Source: JAOUEA01 sp040882605 (GTDB lineage Bacteria; Actinomycetota; UBA4738; HRBIN12). Taken from it: a stretch of 43,198 bases of DNA. The stretch spans positions 1 to 43,198 of the forward strand of contig JBBEAY010000012.1 of NCBI GenBank assembly GCA_040882605.1. Direction: 5' to 3'. This document shows, piece after piece, positions 31,906 through 39,802 of this stretch (its first letter is position 1; the number at the start of each line of letters is the position of its first letter). The notes below the pieces were generated by a model. That model was not told where the DNA came from and made no database searches. It saw only the letters and a program-made list of their open reading frames with translations. A program made the position numbers and the translations under genes.

Positions 31906-33528
31906 TCAAACGGTCGCGCGACCTTTGCCGAGAACCTTGCCAGCGAGTCGAAGCGCCGTCGCTCGTTCGTTCGGCTTCAGCCCGATCGCGAGCAGGGACG
32001 CGACGTAGGCGCCTGCGCCGAACGCAGCCGACACCAGCAGGTCCACGAGCCATCGGGCCTCGGGGAGCACCGCGTGCGCGCCAGCCATGACAACGCCGCC
32101 CATCAGGGCCGGCGCCACGAGTCGCAGATACGAACCGTCGAACGGCCAGATGCCGAGGAACCGGCGCACCAGCAGCAGGCGCGCGATCGCGCTGAGGGTG
32201 AGCGTGCAAGCCTGTGCGATCGCGGCTCCACGCACGCCGAGCGCCTCAGGTCGAGCGAGCGTGAGCGCGAGCCCGACGTCGATCGTGAACCCACCGATGT
32301 ACACGAGCAGGTCCCAGCCGGTGCGTCCGGCCATGATCAGGATGAAGCCGACCGTTCCGACCATGACGGGCACGATCATGCCGACGATGAGGATGCGCAG
32401 CGCGGCTTCCCCTTCGACGAACTCGCTGCCGAAGATGCGTAGAACGGGTCCGGGCAGGATAGCGAGCACGAGCAAGACGGGGATCGTGGCAGCGAGCGTC
32501 CACCTGGTCACCTGCTTGTAGAGGTCGTCGAGCTGGCGCCGCTCGCCGCGGTGGTGCAGGTCGGCCACGAACGGGCTGAACGTGAGCGACACGCTCGTGA
32601 GGAACAGGAACAGCGCCTGCCCGGCCCGCAGCACGGCGCTGTAGACGCCGACCTTCGCCTCGTTCACCGCCCCCTGTCCGCTCATCAGGATGGAGAGCAC
32701 GAACAGGTCGGTCCAGAAGATCAGCTGTGAGAACAGGGTTCCCGGAGCGCGCAGCGCACCGAATCGCAGCAGCGCGCCCGTGCGCTCTTCGGCGATGCCC
32801 TCCCCGGTGATCTCGTGTGGGAAGCGGCGCTGTTCCTTCTGCCAGCCGTAGACGGCGATCGCCAGCGCGAGCGCCCACGAGGCGCCGAACGCCCAGCTCG
32901 CCGCGCTGGCGCTCGCCGACCAGATCGCCCAGAAGCCGACCGTGAAGACGATCCACCCGATCGGCTGCGCGGCCCATTGTGAGTAGAGCGTGTACCGCAT
33001 GATCTTCAGCCCTCGCGTCGCGCCCATATACGTGAAGGCGAGAGCCGCGAACGGCACGGTCACCGCGGCGGCGCGGAAGGCCGGGATCGCCGCAGCGCTG
33101 TCGCCGAAGAACGTGCGCGCGAGCCACGGCGAGATCGCGTAGGCAACGAGCGCGAAGGGCACCGAGACGCCGGTGGCGATCACGGCGCCCCGGCGAACGA
33201 GCGCCCGGCTGTGCGCGGCCTCGTTCCGCCCGACGAGGATGGCCACCAGTCGGACGTTGGCAACGTCCATGCCGAAGCGCGTAGCGGCGGCGGCGATGAA
33301 CGCGAACTGCGTCGTGACCGTCACGATGCCGTATGCCCGGTCGCCCAGGCGTTGGGTCATGATCACCTGCGCGGCGAACGTGGCGACCGCGCCGATCGCG
33401 AGGCCGAGCACGTTCTGGCCGGTGTTGCCGAGGATCACCCGCTGATCGGCGCCACGGGCGCCGACGTCGGCGGGATAGGCGGCCTCAGCGGCCGCCTCGC
33501 CGGCTTCCTCGATGTGCGGGGGATCCAT
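31906..33528 (-). CDS. polysaccharide flippase-like membrane protein (MOP superfamily, Wzx/MurJ type)
   Basis: The product has 540 residues and about 14 hydrophobic segments after an acidic N-terminus of about 35 residues. It starts VILGNTGQNVLGLAIGAVATFAAQVIMTQRLGDRAYG, typical of oligosaccharide flippases, and has FSQLIFWTDLFVLSILMSGQG and VGVYSAVLRAGQALFLFLTSVS in the middle. It should move lipid-linked glycans across the membrane; the glycan is unknown and no glycosyltransferases are nearby, though the gap may hide them. The ATG at 33528 is chosen because the homologous protein begins just after it and GATACT stands 10 bases upstream; the open frame runs on to 33735 as antisense noise. 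Confidence 0.86.
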   Translation of the reverse strand: MDPPHIEEAGEAAAEAAYPADVGARGADQRVILGNTGQNVLGLAIGAVATFAAQVIMTQRLGDRAYGIVTVTTQFAFIAAAATRFGMDVANVRLVAILVGRNEAAHSRALVRRGAVIATGVSVPFALVAYAISPWLARTFFGDSAAAIPAFRAAAVTVPFAALAFTYMGATRGLKIMRYTLYSQWAAQPIGWIVFTVGFWAIWSASASAASWAFGASWALALAIAVYGWQKEQRRFPHEITGEGIAEERTGALLRFGALRAPGTLFSQLIFWTDLFVLSILMSGQGAVNEAKVGVYSAVLRAGQALFLFLTSVSLTFSPFVADLHHRGERRQLDDLYKQVTRWTLAATIPVLLVLAILPGPVLRIFGSEFVEGEAALRILIVGMIVPVMVGTVGFILIMAGRTGWDLLVYIGGFTIDVGLALTLARPEALGVRGAAIAQACTLTLSAIARLLLVRRFLGIWPFDGSYLRLVAPALMGGVVMAGAHAVLPEARWLVDLLVSAAFGAGAYVASLLAIGLKPNERATALRLAGKVLGKGRATV

Positions 33529-33538
33529 GACCAGGCCA

Positions 33539-33544
33539 AGTATC
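33539..33544 (-). promoter_or_regulatory. -10 box of the flippase gene
   Basis: GATACT on the minus strand, 10 bases before the ATG, the same hexamer as at the LOG gene; no ribosome site lies between. Confidence 0.4.
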
Positions 33545-33601
33545 GCGGACCAGAGCACGACGGCACCCCATCCCGGTGAAGGCGACTTCGTGCTCCTCGG
33601 A

Positions 33602-34483
33602 TCAGCGCTGCAGCTGCCAGAGGTGCATCGCGGCGTACGCGCGCCACGGCCGCCACCGTTCCGCGTGCAGACAGATCGAACGCAGGTCGTCGGGCAGGCC
33701 CAGCGCCGCGAACCCGTGTCGCACCCCAAGGTCACTCGCAGGGAACGCGTCTACGTCGCGCAGCGCTCGCATCGCCACGTACGCGACCGTCCACTCCCCC
33801 ACGCCTGGGATCGCGCACAGGGCTTCGAGCGTCGGCCCGAGCTCCGCGGCGCCCGACAGATCCAGGTCGCCCGACGCCACGGCGCCGGCCAGTGCGCGGA
33901 TCGCATCGGCTCGCACACCGGGCATGCCGAACCCGTCCCGTGGCGCCTCGGCGAGTCGCTCGGAGGTCGGGAACAGCCGCACGATCGACCCGACAGGTTT
34001 CGCGAGCGGTTCGCCGAACCGTTCGGCGATGCGCCCAAGGGTCGTGCGCGCCCCGGCAACCGAGACCTGCTGGCCGACGATGGCTCGCACGGCAAGCTCG
34101 AAACCGTCGGTCGTCCCCGGCATCCGGGTGCCCGGCGCGGCACGAACCGCCCGGCGCATGACCGGATCGCCGGCGAGCGTTTCGTCGATCGACTTCGGGT
34201 CGGCGTCGAGGTCGAACAGGCGCCGCGCCGCCTGCGCCACGCCGGCGAGCAGCGGCACATCGTTGCCGAGCCCCGTCACCCGCAGCGCCACGAATGGCTC
34301 CGCGGGTTGAGGCGCGAGCCCGATCACGATCGGAGGTCCACCGGGCGTTCGCATCGCCCGCGCGTACACGCCGCCGGTCACGAGCTCGACGCCCGCGATC
34401 GCCCTGGCGTCGAGGAACGTGAGCAACCGATCGGCGGGCAGAGGAGGTCGATAGGCCAGGCGCAGCTCGGGAACGCCGCTCAT
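33602..34483 (-). CDS. alkA: DNA-3-methyladenine glycosylase II (AlkA, HhH-GPD)
   Basis: The product has 293 residues. An AlkA N-terminal domain (LRLAYRPPLPADRLLTFLDARAIAGVE) is followed by the helix-hairpin-helix glycosylase core: AIVGQQVSVAGARTTLGRIAERFG, the hairpin CAIPGVGEWTVAYVAMRAL, and the catalytic aspartate in DAFPASDLGVRHG. It removes alkylated bases from DNA. The Ada methyltransferase part found in actinobacterial Ada-AlkA fusions is absent here. The ATG at 34483 overlaps by 4 bp the stop of the decayed YdeI-like gene, so it was probably once translated with it. It ends 73 bp before the flippase start. Confidence 0.9.
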   Translation of the reverse strand: MSGVPELRLAYRPPLPADRLLTFLDARAIAGVELVTGGVYARAMRTPGGPPIVIGLAPQPAEPFVALRVTGLGNDVPLLAGVAQAARRLFDLDADPKSIDETLAGDPVMRRAVRAAPGTRMPGTTDGFELAVRAIVGQQVSVAGARTTLGRIAERFGEPLAKPVGSIVRLFPTSERLAEAPRDGFGMPGVRADAIRALAGAVASGDLDLSGAAELGPTLEALCAIPGVGEWTVAYVAMRALRDVDAFPASDLGVRHGFAALGLPDDLRSICLHAERWRPWRAYAAMHLWQLQR

Positions 34484-34713
34484 CGCTTGGGTCGCCACCG
34501 GTTCGCACGCTCGTTCCGAGCGGCGAGACCCGCGGTTTCGTCGACGCGCTTGGCGTGTGTCTCCTGGCGCTTGGCCGAGTAGGTGTTCGCCTTCGAGTCG
34601 ATCCATCCGAAGCAGAGCGCTTCGTTCACCGCGTGCTCGTGGTTGAGCGATCCCGTCGTCGATCCCTTGCCATACGCTCGAGTCTCGCATCGACCGACCC
34701 ACGGGAACCACAT
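34480..34713 (-). pseudogene. YdeI/OmpD-associated family remnant with an internal deletion
   Basis: The C-terminal part of this open frame contains the YdeI block GSLNHEHAVNEALCFGWIDS, which then jumps directly to AKRQETHAKRVDETAGLAAR and NERANRW, the end of the family. In intact members roughly 100 residues separate these two blocks (the FTPRRP-type centre and the long helical region). The N-terminal part is also missing or degraded. The reading frame is kept across the deletion. The stop overlaps the alkA start (ATGA), which fits an original two-gene unit. The start of the remnant is uncertain; 34713 is an in-frame ATG. Intact relatives are implicated in envelope or peptide resistance. Confidence 0.6.
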
Positions 34714-34826
34714 CGATCCACCTGATGCTTCGACGACACGCGACCAGCCGACCCGGATCCGGGACCAAGGTCCGATACGCAGCGTCGGCTGGTCGACCGA
34801 TACCAACCGCATGCGAGGGACGCTCG

Positions 34827-35384
34827 ATGCCACTGGGTGAGTCGTTCGATCGCGTGGTCGCGGCCGCCGCGGCGGGTGCCGAATGGGCGTGGCGAGAGCT
34901 CTACCGCGAAACCGCGCCCGCGGTGGGTCGATACGTGCGAGCCCGTGGGGCAAACGACCCCGACGACGCCGTGGGCGAGATCTTCTGCAAGGTCGTCCGC
35001 CGGCTGGACTCGTTCACCGGCGATGAGCGAGCGTTCCGCACGTGGGTCCTCGCGATCGCGCGCAACCAGTTGATCGACGAAGCACGTCGGCGACAGAGGC
35101 GACCGGAGGAACCGGTCGATCATGAGCGCCTGGCCGGTGCCGGCCCATCGGGCGACGCCGAGGACGACGCGCTCGCACATCTCGCCACCGAACGGGTGCG
35201 CGAGACGCTGTCGTCCCTCACGGCCGACCAACGAGACGTGATGCTGTTGCGGGTGATCGGACGGCTCACGATCGACGAGATCGCCGAGGTGGTCGGGCGT
35301 CGCCCGGGCGCGGTGAAGATGCTCCAGGCCCGAGCGATCGCTTCGATCCGTTCGAAGATCTCCGAAGGGAGCGTGACCCTTTGA
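34827..35384 (+). CDS. RNA polymerase sigma factor, ECF (sigma-70) family
   Basis: The product has 185 residues. Region 2 covers WAWRELYRETAPAVGRYVRARG, DPDDAVGEIFCKVVRRLDSF, ERAFRTWVLAIARNQLIDEARRR. Region 4 covers LSSLTADQRDVMLLRVIGRLTIDEIAEVVGRRPGAVKMLQARA. It should direct transcription of a small regulon, probably including its own operon. The ATG at 34827 has GAGGGA 7-8 bases upstream. The gene overlaps the next one by 4 bp and is divergent from the AlkA/YdeI pair. The partner lacks a clear zinc anti-sigma motif, so how the factor is held inactive is not visible. Confidence 0.9.
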   Translation: MPLGESFDRVVAAAAAGAEWAWRELYRETAPAVGRYVRARGANDPDDAVGEIFCKVVRRLDSFTGDERAFRTWVLAIARNQLIDEARRRQRRPEEPVDHERLAGAGPSGDAEDDALAHLATERVRETLSSLTADQRDVMLLRVIGRLTIDEIAEVVGRRPGAVKMLQARAIASIRSKISEGSVTL

Positions 35385-36241
35385 GCCCCGACGACGTTTC
35401 CCCCTATGAGATGGGAACGAACCGACACGACGAAGACGACGAGCTCGAGCGGCTGCTCGAGGGCTCCGCCGACGCGCGGGAGCAGCTCCCCGAGCTCACC
35501 ATCTTCGTCGACGACCTGCAGGCGATGCAGACCCCGAGCCCCGGGGTCGAGGACCTGCACGTCGCCGCCATGATGTCGGAATCATCCCGCCTCCTCGCCG
35601 ACAATGGCGACCCGGTCGCGAGACCGGTCAGCAAAGCCCACGGGCCTGCATCGCAGGCATCCGGGCTACCGATGCGAAGGAGCACTCCGATGGTGAAACT
35701 GTTGTTGGCCAAGGTGATGGCGCCGCTGGTCGCCGTCTTCACGATCATGGGAGGCCTGGCATACGCCCAGGTGCTTCCCGATCCCCTACAGGACGTGGTC
35801 GCCGATGCAGGCGGCGCGGTCGGACTGGACCTGCCCGACTCCGACGACGGTGATGTCGACGAGGCCACCGAGGTCGAGGACGCCGACGAGGCTGACGAGG
35901 CCACCGAGGTCGAGGACGACGCTGATACGACGCACGAGAGCGACCCGGCCGAAGGTGACGACGACGAAGGCGCCACCGACGACGAAGCTGACGGAACCGA
36001 GGGTGACGACGACGAAGCCAACGCTGAGGGCGAAGGCGCCCAGGGTGACGACGACGAAGCCGATGACTCGACCGAGGACCAGGATGACTCGACCGACGAC
36101 GGCTCCGGCAACGACGACGGCGACAACTCCGGTCCCGGCGGCGGCGACGGCGGCGGCGACAACTCAGGCTCCGGCGGTGGATCCGACGATGAGAACGGCG
36201 GATCCGACGACGAGGTCGAGGAAGCGGCCGACGAGGAGTAA
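35381..36241 (+). CDS. acidic membrane protein coupled to the sigma factor (possible anti-sigma)
   Basis: The product has 286 residues. The N-terminal about 100 residues are polar (DELERLLEGSADAREQLPELTIFV). One hydrophobic segment follows (LLLAKVMAPLVAVFTIMGGLAYA), then a long, extremely acidic and Gly-rich outer part made of short repeats such as EGDDDEGATDDEADG, ending EEAADEE. The topology, cytoplasmic head then outside tail, fits a membrane anti-sigma factor, but there is no HxxxCxxC zinc motif. The acidic tail might bind Ca2+ or act as a charge sensor; this is speculation. The TTG start at 35381 has AAGGGAG 8 bases upstream and overlaps the sigma stop. A strong terminator follows. Confidence 0.78.
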   Translation: MSPDDVSPYEMGTNRHDEDDELERLLEGSADAREQLPELTIFVDDLQAMQTPSPGVEDLHVAAMMSESSRLLADNGDPVARPVSKAHGPASQASGLPMRRSTPMVKLLLAKVMAPLVAVFTIMGGLAYAQVLPDPLQDVVADAGGAVGLDLPDSDDGDVDEATEVEDADEADEATEVEDDADTTHESDPAEGDDDEGATDDEADGTEGDDDEANAEGEGAQGDDDEADDSTEDQDDSTDDGSGNDDGDNSGPGGGDGGGDNSGSGGGSDDENGGSDDEVEEAADEE

Positions 36242-36263
36242 CCTCGAACACGCAGCATGAAAG

Positions 36264-36296
36264 CGAAAGGGCCCGCGAGAGCGGGCCCTTTCGTTC
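36264..36296. terminator. strong bidirectional terminator hairpin
   Basis: A perfect 13-bp stem (CGAAAGGGCCCGC at 36264-36276 with GCGGGCCCTTTCG at 36281-36293) is closed by a GAGA tetraloop (GNRA type) and followed by TTC. It lies between the convergent sigma operon (plus) and the ABC exporter operon (minus) and can end both. Confidence 0.85.
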
Positions 36297-36320
36297 ATCG
36301 GTGGAGCAGCGGTCGGTCGC

Positions 36321-37142
36321 TCAGACCGCGCGACGGTAGAGGCGAACCGCGATCGTGCCGAACACGACGATGATGCCGACGCTCCACGCGATCGAAGCGA
36401 TCACGTCGCTCGCTGCCGGCCCTCCGAGCGTGAGTGCCCGCACGGCAGAGGCCGTGGCCGACACCGGCTGGTGCTCTGCGAACACCTGCAGCCACCCGGG
36501 CATCTTGTCCGTCGGCACGAACACCGACGACGCGAACACCAGGGCTGCGAGTACAGGGAAGGAAGCTGCCTGCGCTGCCTCGGGGTCGCCCACCGCGAGC
36601 CCGAGCGTTGCGAAGATCCACGACAGCGCGAACCCGAACAGCACCACGACCCCCGCACCGCCGATGAGCCCGAACACGTCGGTGTGCAGGCGCCATCCCA
36701 CCAGGAAGCCAACCGCCATCATCAGCGCGACCACGAACACGTTGCGCACCGTGTCGGCGAGGGTGCGGCCCGAGAGCACGGCCGAACGAGCCATCGGCAG
36801 GGCGTGGAACCGTTCCATCAGACCGCTCTTCAGATCCGCGGCGAGACCGACGCCGGTGGCGATCGCACCGAACACGACGGTCTGCACGAAGATGCCGGGC
36901 ATCAGGAAATCGACGTAGTCGACGCCTGCCGGCAGCGCGGCCGCCACCGCCCCACCGAACACGTACCGGAACATCACCACGAAGATCACCGGCTGGATCG
37001 TGGAGAAGACGAGCAACTGCGGCACGCGCCGGTAGGCGATCAGGTTCCGCTGCACGATGGCGAGGGTGTCGCGGACCACCCCCAACGGGATGCGGCGGTC
37101 GAGAGCCACATCGGTCGGCGCTTCAGCGGTCGTGGCGCTCAC
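36321..37142 (-). CDS. ABC-2 type exporter permease (DrrB-like)
   Basis: The product has 273 residues and six hydrophobic segments. It matches the daunorubicin-exporter permease family: TLAIVQRNLIAYRRVPQLLVFSTIQPVIFVVMF at the start, then MPGIFVQTVVFGAIATGVGLAADLKSGLMERFHALPMAR, the typical DrrB loop, and SSVFVPTDKMPGWLQVFAEHQPVS. It forms an exporter with the ATPase encoded 4 bp upstream (overlapping ATGA). The substrate is probably a drug-like, hydrophobic or lipid molecule. It ends at the shared terminator. Confidence 0.92.
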   Translation of the reverse strand: MSATTAEAPTDVALDRRIPLGVVRDTLAIVQRNLIAYRRVPQLLVFSTIQPVIFVVMFRYVFGGAVAAALPAGVDYVDFLMPGIFVQTVVFGAIATGVGLAADLKSGLMERFHALPMARSAVLSGRTLADTVRNVFVVALMMAVGFLVGWRLHTDVFGLIGGAGVVVLFGFALSWIFATLGLAVGDPEAAQAASFPVLAALVFASSVFVPTDKMPGWLQVFAEHQPVSATASAVRALTLGGPAASDVIASIAWSVGIIVVFGTIAVRLYRRAV

Positions 37143-38107
37143 GCTGCATCCCCCGCCTCGGCCCGATCGCTCGCGGCGCGATGCCCGGTGAGCGCCAGGA
37201 AGACGTCATCGAGGCTCGGCTCGCGGATCGACAGCGTGTCGGGCTCGATACCGTCGCCGTCGAAGCGCCGGAGCACCTCGACGAGCACGCGCGCCCCGCG
37301 GTTCGAGGAGATCCGAACAGTGCGGTGCTCACGCTCGACCTTCCCGATGTCGCTCCCACCGAGCACGGCCGAGGCCCGTTCGGCGATGGCCTCCTCGGCG
37401 AAGTCCATCTCGACCACGGTGTCGCCGAGCTCGGCCTTCAGTCGGTCGGGTGTGTCGTTCGCGATCACGTGCCCGCCATCGATCACGGCGATGCGCCCGG
37501 CGAGCTTGTCGGCTTCCTCGAGGTACTGCGTGGTGAGGAGCACCGTCGTGCCGTCGCCGACGAGCTCGCGGATCATGTCCCAGAGCTCGTTTCGACTCGT
37601 GAGGTCGAGGCCGGTCGTGGGCTCGTCAAGGAAGAGCACGGGAGGCTTTGGCACGAGCGACGCGGCGATGTCGAGGCGCCGCCGCATGCCGCCCGAGTAG
37701 GTGCGCAGCGGACGGTCGGCCGCGTCGGTCAGCGAGAATCGCGCGAGCAGCTCGTCGGCGCGGGGAGCGATCGCCGGGCGCGGCAGCTGGCCGAGCACGC
37801 CGACCAAGCGCAGGTTCTCGCGTCCGGTGAGGTTGGGGTCGACGGCCGCGTACTGGCCTGCCAGCCCGATGCGCCTGCGCACGGCGGCCGGCTCACGAGT
37901 GACGTCGCGTCCGAGGACCTCTGCTCGACCACCATCGGGTTTCAGGATCGTCGCCAGCACGCGCACTGCAGTGGTCTTGCCGGCGCCGTTCGGGCCGAGC
38001 AGACCGAACACCGTGCCCCGTTCGACCTCGAGGTCGACGCCGTCGAGTGCGGCTACCTCGCCGAAGTGCTTCGAGAGGTTCTCCACGAGGATCGCTGGTT
38101 CATGCAT
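37139..38107 (-). CDS. ABC transporter ATP-binding protein (DrrA-like)
   Basis: The product has 322 residues. Walker A is GLLGPNGAGKTTAVRVLAT (about 34-52), signature YSGGMRRRLDIAASL, Walker B PVLFLDEPTTGLD, and the switch region TTQYLEEADKLAGRIAVIDGG carries the glutamine typical of DrrA-type exporters. A C-terminal DUF4162-like domain of about 80 residues ends the protein. It powers the permease encoded downstream. The ATG at 38107 has GGGAGGG 7 bases upstream; the longer open frame to 38281 overlaps the cupin remnant and is not homologous. The cupin remnant directly upstream on the same strand reads into this gene. Confidence 0.93.
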   Translation of the reverse strand: MHEPAILVENLSKHFGEVAALDGVDLEVERGTVFGLLGPNGAGKTTAVRVLATILKPDGGRAEVLGRDVTREPAAVRRRIGLAGQYAAVDPNLTGRENLRLVGVLGQLPRPAIAPRADELLARFSLTDAADRPLRTYSGGMRRRLDIAASLVPKPPVLFLDEPTTGLDLTSRNELWDMIRELVGDGTTVLLTTQYLEEADKLAGRIAVIDGGHVIANDTPDRLKAELGDTVVEMDFAEEAIAERASAVLGGSDIGKVEREHRTVRISSNRGARVLVEVLRRFDGDGIEPDTLSIREPSLDDVFLALTGHRAASDRAEAGDAA

Positions 38108-38397
38108 GCGATGACCCTCCCACAGCCGCGACCGAGTGCGCGGTCTGGTCGGGGTCCACGGGCCCCTAGTCGGCCGGTTCCTCCGACGTCGCCCGGTTCC
38201 ATCACGAGCTCCTTGCCGTCGTGTATGCGAACCGCGGCCCGTCCGGAGACAACCAGGCCGACGTGCTCCGACCATCTCCACCCAGGGTCATAGCTGGCGC
38301 GGCCGACCGTCATGTCGCCGAGCGCCACGAGCTCGAACGAGCCGAGCGGGAACTCCCGACGTTCGTCGGGTTCATCGAAACGCTTGATCGCGAGTTC
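38053..38397 (-). pseudogene. cupin-domain protein remnant with internal and C-terminal deletions
   Basis: The frame starts MELAIKRFDEPDERREF, with AGAGGGAG 6-7 bases upstream, and continues GSFELVALGDMTVGRASYD, PGWRWSEHV and then GLVVSGRAAVRIHDGKEL and PGDV. In intact cupins of this type about 13-15 residues (a KPIAGTDSC-like metal-site loop) lie between SEHV and the GLVVSG strand, and the protein continues past PGDV with FYVPPGHDAW and about 15 more residues. Here the metal-binding loop is missing and the frame leaves homology at about 38185, then runs 55 bases into the ABC ATPase gene. It is probably not functional as a cupin. Confidence 0.6.
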
Positions 38398-38461
38398 CAT
38401 CGGCGACTCCCTCTGCCTGCGGTCGAGCGGGCCTACCCCCCGGACCCGACGGCAGTAGACG

Positions 38462-39004
38462 TCAGGGTCGCGCGACGGCATCGAGCGCTTCGCGAGCCTG
38501 CCGCAGGTGGAAACGGTCGTGCCCGGCGATCATGCGGAACGACAGGTCGTAGCTCTCGGGACCGCGCTCGCCGTGCAGGCCGACGCGTGCTCGTTCCGCC
38601 TCGGAGCTACGACGCCACATCGCCACGTTCGACTGGCGCAGCGCCGCGAACGACGCAAGCAGATCGGCGGACTCAGCCTCAGAGTCGGCGTGAAGGCGCT
38701 GCACCCATAGGTCCTGGTCGTAGCCGAGCAGAGCCGGCTCGTCCTGGGCGACGATCCACCGGTAGCGGCCGCTCATCACGATCTCGGCGTCGACCGCGTG
38801 TGCGAGACATCCGAAGACCGACCATTCCCCGTCGGCCGGCGCCGCGTGCAGGTCCGACCCTGCGGTATCGACCATCGTGTGCCATTCCCCGGGCATGGCA
38901 GCCTGCACCACTGCGGGGTCGTCGGTGCCGAGCAGCCCGAGCAGGTGGCGTTGATACCCCTGAGGGTCATCGACCGGATCGGGTGAGCTGTGCTCGTCCA
39001 CCAT
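38462..39004 (-). CDS. DinB-like domain protein
   Basis: The product has 180 residues. It is a helical bundle of the DinB / maleylpyruvate-isomerase-like type: EWSVFGCLAHAVDAEIVMSGRYRWIVAQDEPAL in the second helix and HDRFHLRQAREALD near the end, which carry candidate metal-binding histidines (one in CLAHAVD and two in HDRFH). These families use thiols such as mycothiol or are DNA-damage induced, but the function of this one is unknown. TAGGGT at 39013-39008 is 3 bases before the ATG at 39004 and 6 before the GTG at 39001, so the leaderless start may be the GTG, giving 179 residues. It lies upstream of the cupin remnant on the same strand. Confidence 0.75.
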   Translation of the reverse strand: MVDEHSSPDPVDDPQGYQRHLLGLLGTDDPAVVQAAMPGEWHTMVDTAGSDLHAAPADGEWSVFGCLAHAVDAEIVMSGRYRWIVAQDEPALLGYDQDLWVQRLHADSEAESADLLASFAALRQSNVAMWRRSSEAERARVGLHGERGPESYDLSFRMIAGHDRFHLRQAREALDAVARP

Positions 39005-39007
39005 CGA

Positions 39008-39013
39008 ACCCTA
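39008..39013 (-). promoter_or_regulatory. -10 box of the DinB-like gene
   Basis: TAGGGT on the minus strand. The spacing points to GTG at 39001, rather than ATG at 39004, as the first codon of a leaderless mRNA. Confidence 0.35.
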
Positions 39014-39082
39014 CCCGAAGACGATCGACGGTCTATCGTCGCGGGTAGAGCGCCTCCGAAGAGACGCCACGAAGGAGGACAT

Positions 39083-39295
39083 ATGGCAACCACCACCGAG
39101 CGCATCGAGCATTTCGGAGAGGCCGCCCTCACGGGGTGGCGAGGCGCTGCCGGGCGCGCGATCGCGAAGCCCGTCGCCCGCCATAGCCGGTTCACCGAGC
39201 GCCAGGTCGAGGCCGCGATCGGACTCGCGCTGATCGTGTACGCGATGTACCGGCTCGCGCGACCGCTCATCAGGGCCGCTAGGAAGCAACGCTGA
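39083..39295 (+). CDS. small single-pass membrane protein
   Basis: The product has 70 residues. A polar, amphipathic first half (TTTERIEHFGEAALTGWRG ... HSRFTERQVE) is followed by one membrane segment (AAIGLALIVYAMYRLA) and a basic end (RAARKQR). Function unknown. A strong AGGAGG stands 5 bases before the ATG, so this is a real gene despite its size. The next gene follows after 13 bases and may be co-transcribed. Confidence 0.7.
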   Translation: MATTTERIEHFGEAALTGWRGAAGRAIAKPVARHSRFTERQVEAAIGLALIVYAMYRLARPLIRAARKQR

Positions 39296-39308
39296 GCGCG
39301 GGAGGCAG

Positions 39309-39764
39309 GTGCTCGAGATGAGCTCCGACCAGGGAGTACCGCTGGAACAGATCGAGGACACCATCTCGGTCGATGTGCGTCACGACGAGGTGTACACCCA
39401 TCTCGCAACCGTCGAGGGACTCCGCATCACCGAGACGGTGACGAGCGACTGGCGCGGCGGACGGGCCATGGTGTTGGTGGCGCCCGATGCCGGCGGCGGC
39501 TCGATCGTGACCATGATGGTGGACGCCCCCGCCGGTTCGGAGGCCGGTTCCGAGATGCGCGTGCGCATGCGGCACGAGCTGGAGCGCGTCGCCGCGACCC
39601 TTGAGGGGAAGACGGACACGACCGGGCGTAGAGGATCGTCGTCCTCGCAGGGCCACGACGCGGACCGGCTCGAGACCGGACTGGACGCGATCGAAGAAGA
39701 TCAAGCGGAAGGCATCCGCGAGGCGCCGTTCGCCGACGACCCTTCGCACCGAACGAAGCCGTAG
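39309..39764 (+). CDS. small acidic protein of unknown function
   Basis: The product has 151 residues from GTG 39309, or 148 from ATG 39318; GGGAGG lies just upstream and does not decide between them. An alpha/beta part (EQIEDTISVDVRHDEVYTHL ... GRAMVLVAPDAGGGSIVTMM) recalls the start of SRPBCC/polyketide-cyclase folds but is too short for a full domain. The C-terminal 50 residues are polar and probably disordered (TGRRGSSSSQGHDADRLETG). It lies 13 bp after the small membrane protein on the same strand. Confidence 0.5.
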   Translation: MLEMSSDQGVPLEQIEDTISVDVRHDEVYTHLATVEGLRITETVTSDWRGGRAMVLVAPDAGGGSIVTMMVDAPAGSEAGSEMRVRMRHELERVAATLEGKTDTTGRRGSSSSQGHDADRLETGLDAIEEDQAEGIREAPFADDPSHRTKP

Positions 39765-39802
39765 ACCCCCGGCTCAGCGCGTCAGTCGTAGCCGGGCTTG
39801 AG

